Below are positions 61,849-64,000 of a stretch of 64,000 nt of DNA, in pieces. Within the stretch, counting starts at the first letter, position 1, and each line of letters opens with the position of its first letter. The notes below the pieces were generated by a model. The model was given only the letters and a program-made list of their open reading frames with translations. It was not told the DNA's origin and made no database searches. The position numbers were made by a program, and so were the translations under genes. This DNA is from DASWID01 sp049682815 (lineage in GTDB: Bacteria; Desulfobacterota_D; UBA1144; Nemesobacterales; CSP1-2), in contig JBAUII010000124.1 in assembly GCA_049682815.1 (NCBI GenBank), positions 1 to 64,000 of the forward strand, read 5' to 3'.

Positions 61849-63381
61849 ATGAGAGAAAAGGTATTAGTACTGGATTTTGGATCTCAGTATACACAGCTTA
61901 TAGCAAGAAGAATTCGAGAGCTAGGTGTTTTTTCAGAGATCAGACCTTTCAATATTTCAACAGACGAAATTGTTGAAATTCAACCCAAGGCGGTGATTCT
62001 TTCTGGTGGTCCTGCAAGCGTGTGGGATGATTGTTCTCCTTCTTTAAGTCATATGATATTTGAATTAGGTATCCCAATACTGGGTATATGTTACGGGATG
62101 CAACTAATAGTACACCAGCTGGGAGGGAAAGTTGAGCGCTCCAAGAGAAGAGAATTTGGACCGTCTGAAGTTGAGATAACCGATGATGCGGACATTTTCT
62201 CGGGTATTCCCCAAAAAATCTCTGTTTGGATGTCTCACAGCGACCGAGTGCTCGAGTTGCCCGCCGGGTTTTCCGCTATTGCATCGAGCGTCAATACCCC
62301 GATTGCTGCAATAAAAAGTGATAGAGATAAGATCTTCGGCATTCAATTCCATGCAGAAGTGGTGCACACGGCATATGGAAAAGAGATTCTATCAAATTTT
62401 ATATTTAAGATCGCGAGGTGCGAAGGCGATTGGACTCCCAGATCATTTGCCGAAGACGCGATAAAAGAAATCAGAGAAAAGGTCGGAGATTCCAACGTAG
62501 TATGTGCAATTTCTGGTGGAGTCGATTCGTCTGTTACAGCTTTGATTTTGCAACGTGCCGTATGGGACAGACTTTACTGTTTCTTTGTCGATACGGGACT
62601 CTTGAGACTCGATGAAGTATCGGAGGTTTTGGATGTCTACAGAAAGATGGGGCTTAATGTATTTCATGTAAATGCGAAAGATAGATTCTTACGAAATCTT
62701 CGGGGTGTAGAGGATCCGGAGGAAAAGAGGAAAATAATCGGTGAAGAGTTTATAAGGGTCTTTGACGAGGAAGCATCTAAGATTAATAACGCCGAATTTC
62801 TTGCTCAGGGGACCCTTTATCCTGATGTCATAGAAAGTATCAGCGTTAAGGGACCATCGTCGACGATTAAGTCACATCATAATGTGGGGGGTCTTCCTAA
62901 AAATATGAAGCTGAAGCTGGTTGAGCCATTGAGAGAGCTGTTTAAGGATGAGGTAAGAGAGGTAGGTCGTGAGCTTGGAATCCATCCAGACATTCTCAAA
63001 CGTCACCCATTCCCTGGTCCTGGTCTGGCAATTAGAATCATCGGTGAAGTGGACGAGGATAAATTAAGAGGTCTTAGACAGTCCGATGCGATATTCATTG
63101 AGGAGATAAAGAAAGCGGGAATATATGATGATATTTGGCAGGCTTTTTGTGTTTTTCTGCCGATTAAAACAGTGGGAGTTATGGGCGATGAAAGAACGTA
63201 TGAGAATGTAATTGCCCTGAGGGCTGTTACAAGCGTAGACGGGATGACTGCTGATTGGGCTCGCATACCTTATGAGGTTTTGGAAACCATATCAGTACGT
63301 ATCATAAACGAAGTTAAAGGTGTAAACCGTGTGGTATATGATGTTTCAACCAAACCTCCGAGCACCATAGAGTGGGAGTAA
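61849..63381 (+). CDS. guaA: GMP synthase (glutamine-hydrolysing)
   Basis: 510 residues. The class I amidotransferase domain has GICYGMQLIVHQLGG (nucleophile Cys) and FGIQFHAEVVHT, where the usual FHPEV is FHAEV, the catalytic His and Glu kept. The ATP-pyrophosphatase PP-loop is AISGGVDSSVTALI. The C-terminal dimerisation domain ends TKPPSTIEWE, the standard terminus. It makes GMP from XMP. Confidence 0.98.
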   Translation: MREKVLVLDFGSQYTQLIARRIRELGVFSEIRPFNISTDEIVEIQPKAVILSGGPASVWDDCSPSLSHMIFELGIPILGICYGMQLIVHQLGGKVERSKRREFGPSEVEITDDADIFSGIPQKISVWMSHSDRVLELPAGFSAIASSVNTPIAAIKSDRDKIFGIQFHAEVVHTAYGKEILSNFIFKIARCEGDWTPRSFAEDAIKEIREKVGDSNVVCAISGGVDSSVTALILQRAVWDRLYCFFVDTGLLRLDEVSEVLDVYRKMGLNVFHVNAKDRFLRNLRGVEDPEEKRKIIGEEFIRVFDEEASKINNAEFLAQGTLYPDVIESISVKGPSSTIKSHHNVGGLPKNMKLKLVEPLRELFKDEVREVGRELGIHPDILKRHPFPGPGLAIRIIGEVDEDKLRGLRQSDAIFIEEIKKAGIYDDIWQAFCVFLPIKTVGVMGDERTYENVIALRAVTSVDGMTADWARIPYEVLETISVRIINEVKGVNRVVYDVSTKPPSTIEWE

Positions 63382-63394
63382 CGAGATGAATTCG

Positions 63395-63604
63395 CTAAAG
63401 GCTGGGTTTTTTGAAAATTCCAAACTCACCAAAAATGCTAATTAGTTCCCATCCTAGTTCACCTTGCTTGTTCAGATTGTGTTCAAGACCTTTTCCTATT
63501 CTCGACCGCCGTGATGAAGCGGCCTGCTTTGAAACGGCTATGTCATGATCTTCATGTTCTGAAAACAATTCATCTACCGAGATTATTTTGTACTCCCAAT
63601 TCAT
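63395..63604 (-). CDS. Small DUF4177-like protein
   Basis: 69 residues. WEYKIISVDEL at the start and LNKQGELGWELISIF near the end match the DUF4177 pattern (W-E-Y-K ... LN-x-x-G-x-x-GWEL). Function unknown. It overlaps the preceding small gene by 4 bp (ATGA), so the pair is translated together. It is convergent with guaA. Confidence 0.7.
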   Translation of the reverse strand: MNWEYKIISVDELFSEHEDHDIAVSKQAASSRRSRIGKGLEHNLNKQGELGWELISIFGEFGIFKKPSL

Positions 63605-63804
63605 GACGATTCTTCCTCATTATCATTCGATTCAACTTCTAATTCGCCCGTGGGTTCATCATCTATAATCAAGGGACAGCTTTCATCTACCATATCTGGA
63701 AGATTTTTCAGGTACTGTTCGTACTCATTTTTCGTGATTTTCCCTTCACGCAGATATCTTTCGATAATTCTCACGTCATATACGAAATCAGGTTTACTAG
63801 CCAT
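63601..63804 (-). CDS. Small acidic protein of unknown function
   Basis: 67 residues. VRIIERYLREGKITKNEYEQYLKNLPD is an amphipathic helical stretch of the kind found in short proteins with YEKYL-like motifs in deltaproteobacteria-like genomes (from memory, not checked). The C-terminus is acidic (EVESNDNEEES). An SD-like GAGGTA precedes ATG 63804 on the minus strand. It is upstream of and coupled to the DUF4177-like gene. Confidence 0.65.
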   Translation of the reverse strand: MASKPDFVYDVRIIERYLREGKITKNEYEQYLKNLPDMVDESCPLIIDDEPTGELEVESNDNEEESS

Positions 63805-63853
63805 ACTTTACCTCCATGAAATTTATGATACCAAGATGAGTTCTTATGTTCAA

Positions 63854-64000
63854 TCATTTTCGGACTGTGATCAGCGATGATTCTAATGTATTTGATAATT
63901 TTTTCCATTCTATATGTTTAAATCCAGCTTTTTCCAGCCACGTAGAGACTTCCTTAAATGAATAGTCTCTACCATTCGTTGCTAGTAGCATTGTAATAGA
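63854..64000 (-). CDS. SAM-dependent methyltransferase, C-terminal end (continues beyond window)
   Basis: 48 codons before TGA 63856-63854, read from the window's right edge: MLLATNGRDYSFKEVSTWLE then KAGFKHIEWKKL and LITVRK. The GR-x-Y/H-x-x-x-E-x-x-x-W/L-L-x-x-AGF pattern is the end of O-methyltransferases of the Methyltransf_2 (hydroxyneurosporene/acetylserotonin) type. The catalytic part lies outside the window. Confidence 0.75.
   Translation of the reverse strand, partial: SITMLLATNGRDYSFKEVSTWLEKAGFKHIEWKKLSNTLESSLITVRK

Overview
The window looks like the chromosome of an uncultured Gram-negative (diderm) bacterium. It has an outer-membrane Wza-type exporter paired with a Wzc-type tyrosine kinase, a VanZ-like protein, a lytic transglycosylase (MltG), and a sigma-54 promoter in front of an ammonium transporter. 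The sequence alone does not fix the phylum; a deltaproteobacteria-like or neighbouring lineage is a guess. No rRNA, prophage or CRISPR array was seen. One tRNA-Gly(GCC) is present.

Layout. 1-2.8 kb: 3' part of gyrA, a hotdog thioesterase, a broken glutathione S-transferase and the tRNA. 3.4-9.0 kb: a very large multi-GAF/PAS sensor histidine kinase with two tandemly duplicated NarL-type response regulators. 9.1-47.3 kb: a roughly 38 kb exopolysaccharide locus. It opens with a secreted FecR-like protein, the Wza and Wzc homologues, a TPR protein and a NusG/RfaH-like antiterminator with no ordinary start codon. It continues with glmS, four or more GT4 and two GT2 glycosyltransferases, a Wzx flippase, a Wzy-like polymerase, two sulfotransferases, several FkbM and other methyltransferases, a NodU/CmcH-type carbamoyltransferase, a polyprenyl-phosphate sugar transferase, a GDP-mannose 3,5-epimerase, an O-antigen-ligase-like protein and, on the opposite strand, the CpsB-type tyrosine phosphatase. 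47.4-51.8 kb: a GAF/PAS/GGDEF/EAL protein that shares its GAF array with the kinase at 3.4 kb, then a decayed REP-associated transposase. 51.9-64 kb: housekeeping genes (proB, mltG, a MoxR-VWA fusion, amt, a zinc-ribbon membrane protein, guaB, guaA) and small conserved genes.

The locus reads as a Wzx/Wzy-type pathway. The sugar transferase primes the lipid carrier, glycosyltransferases extend the repeat unit, and sulfo-, methyl- and carbamoyl-transferases decorate it. Wzx flips it, Wzy polymerises it, Wza/Wzc export it, and CpsB would reverse the kinase. GDP-L-galactose from the epimerase plus two sulfotransferases suggests a sulfated, L-galactose-containing polymer (inference).

The middle of the locus (23-42 kb) is AT-rich and visibly in flux. 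It holds a cluster of broken genes, copies of the 3' end of the sugar transferase, and a striking repeat structure. In that structure a four-helix-bundle (23S rRNA IVS-like) gene is bracketed by perfect 72-bp direct repeats made of GAGATT/GAGACT units, followed by a pyrimidine-rich inverse arm. A second, gene-less copy of the same architecture lies 0.9 kb downstream, with a PIN toxin-antitoxin pair between the two. This is the best candidate here for an undescribed mobile or recombinational element.
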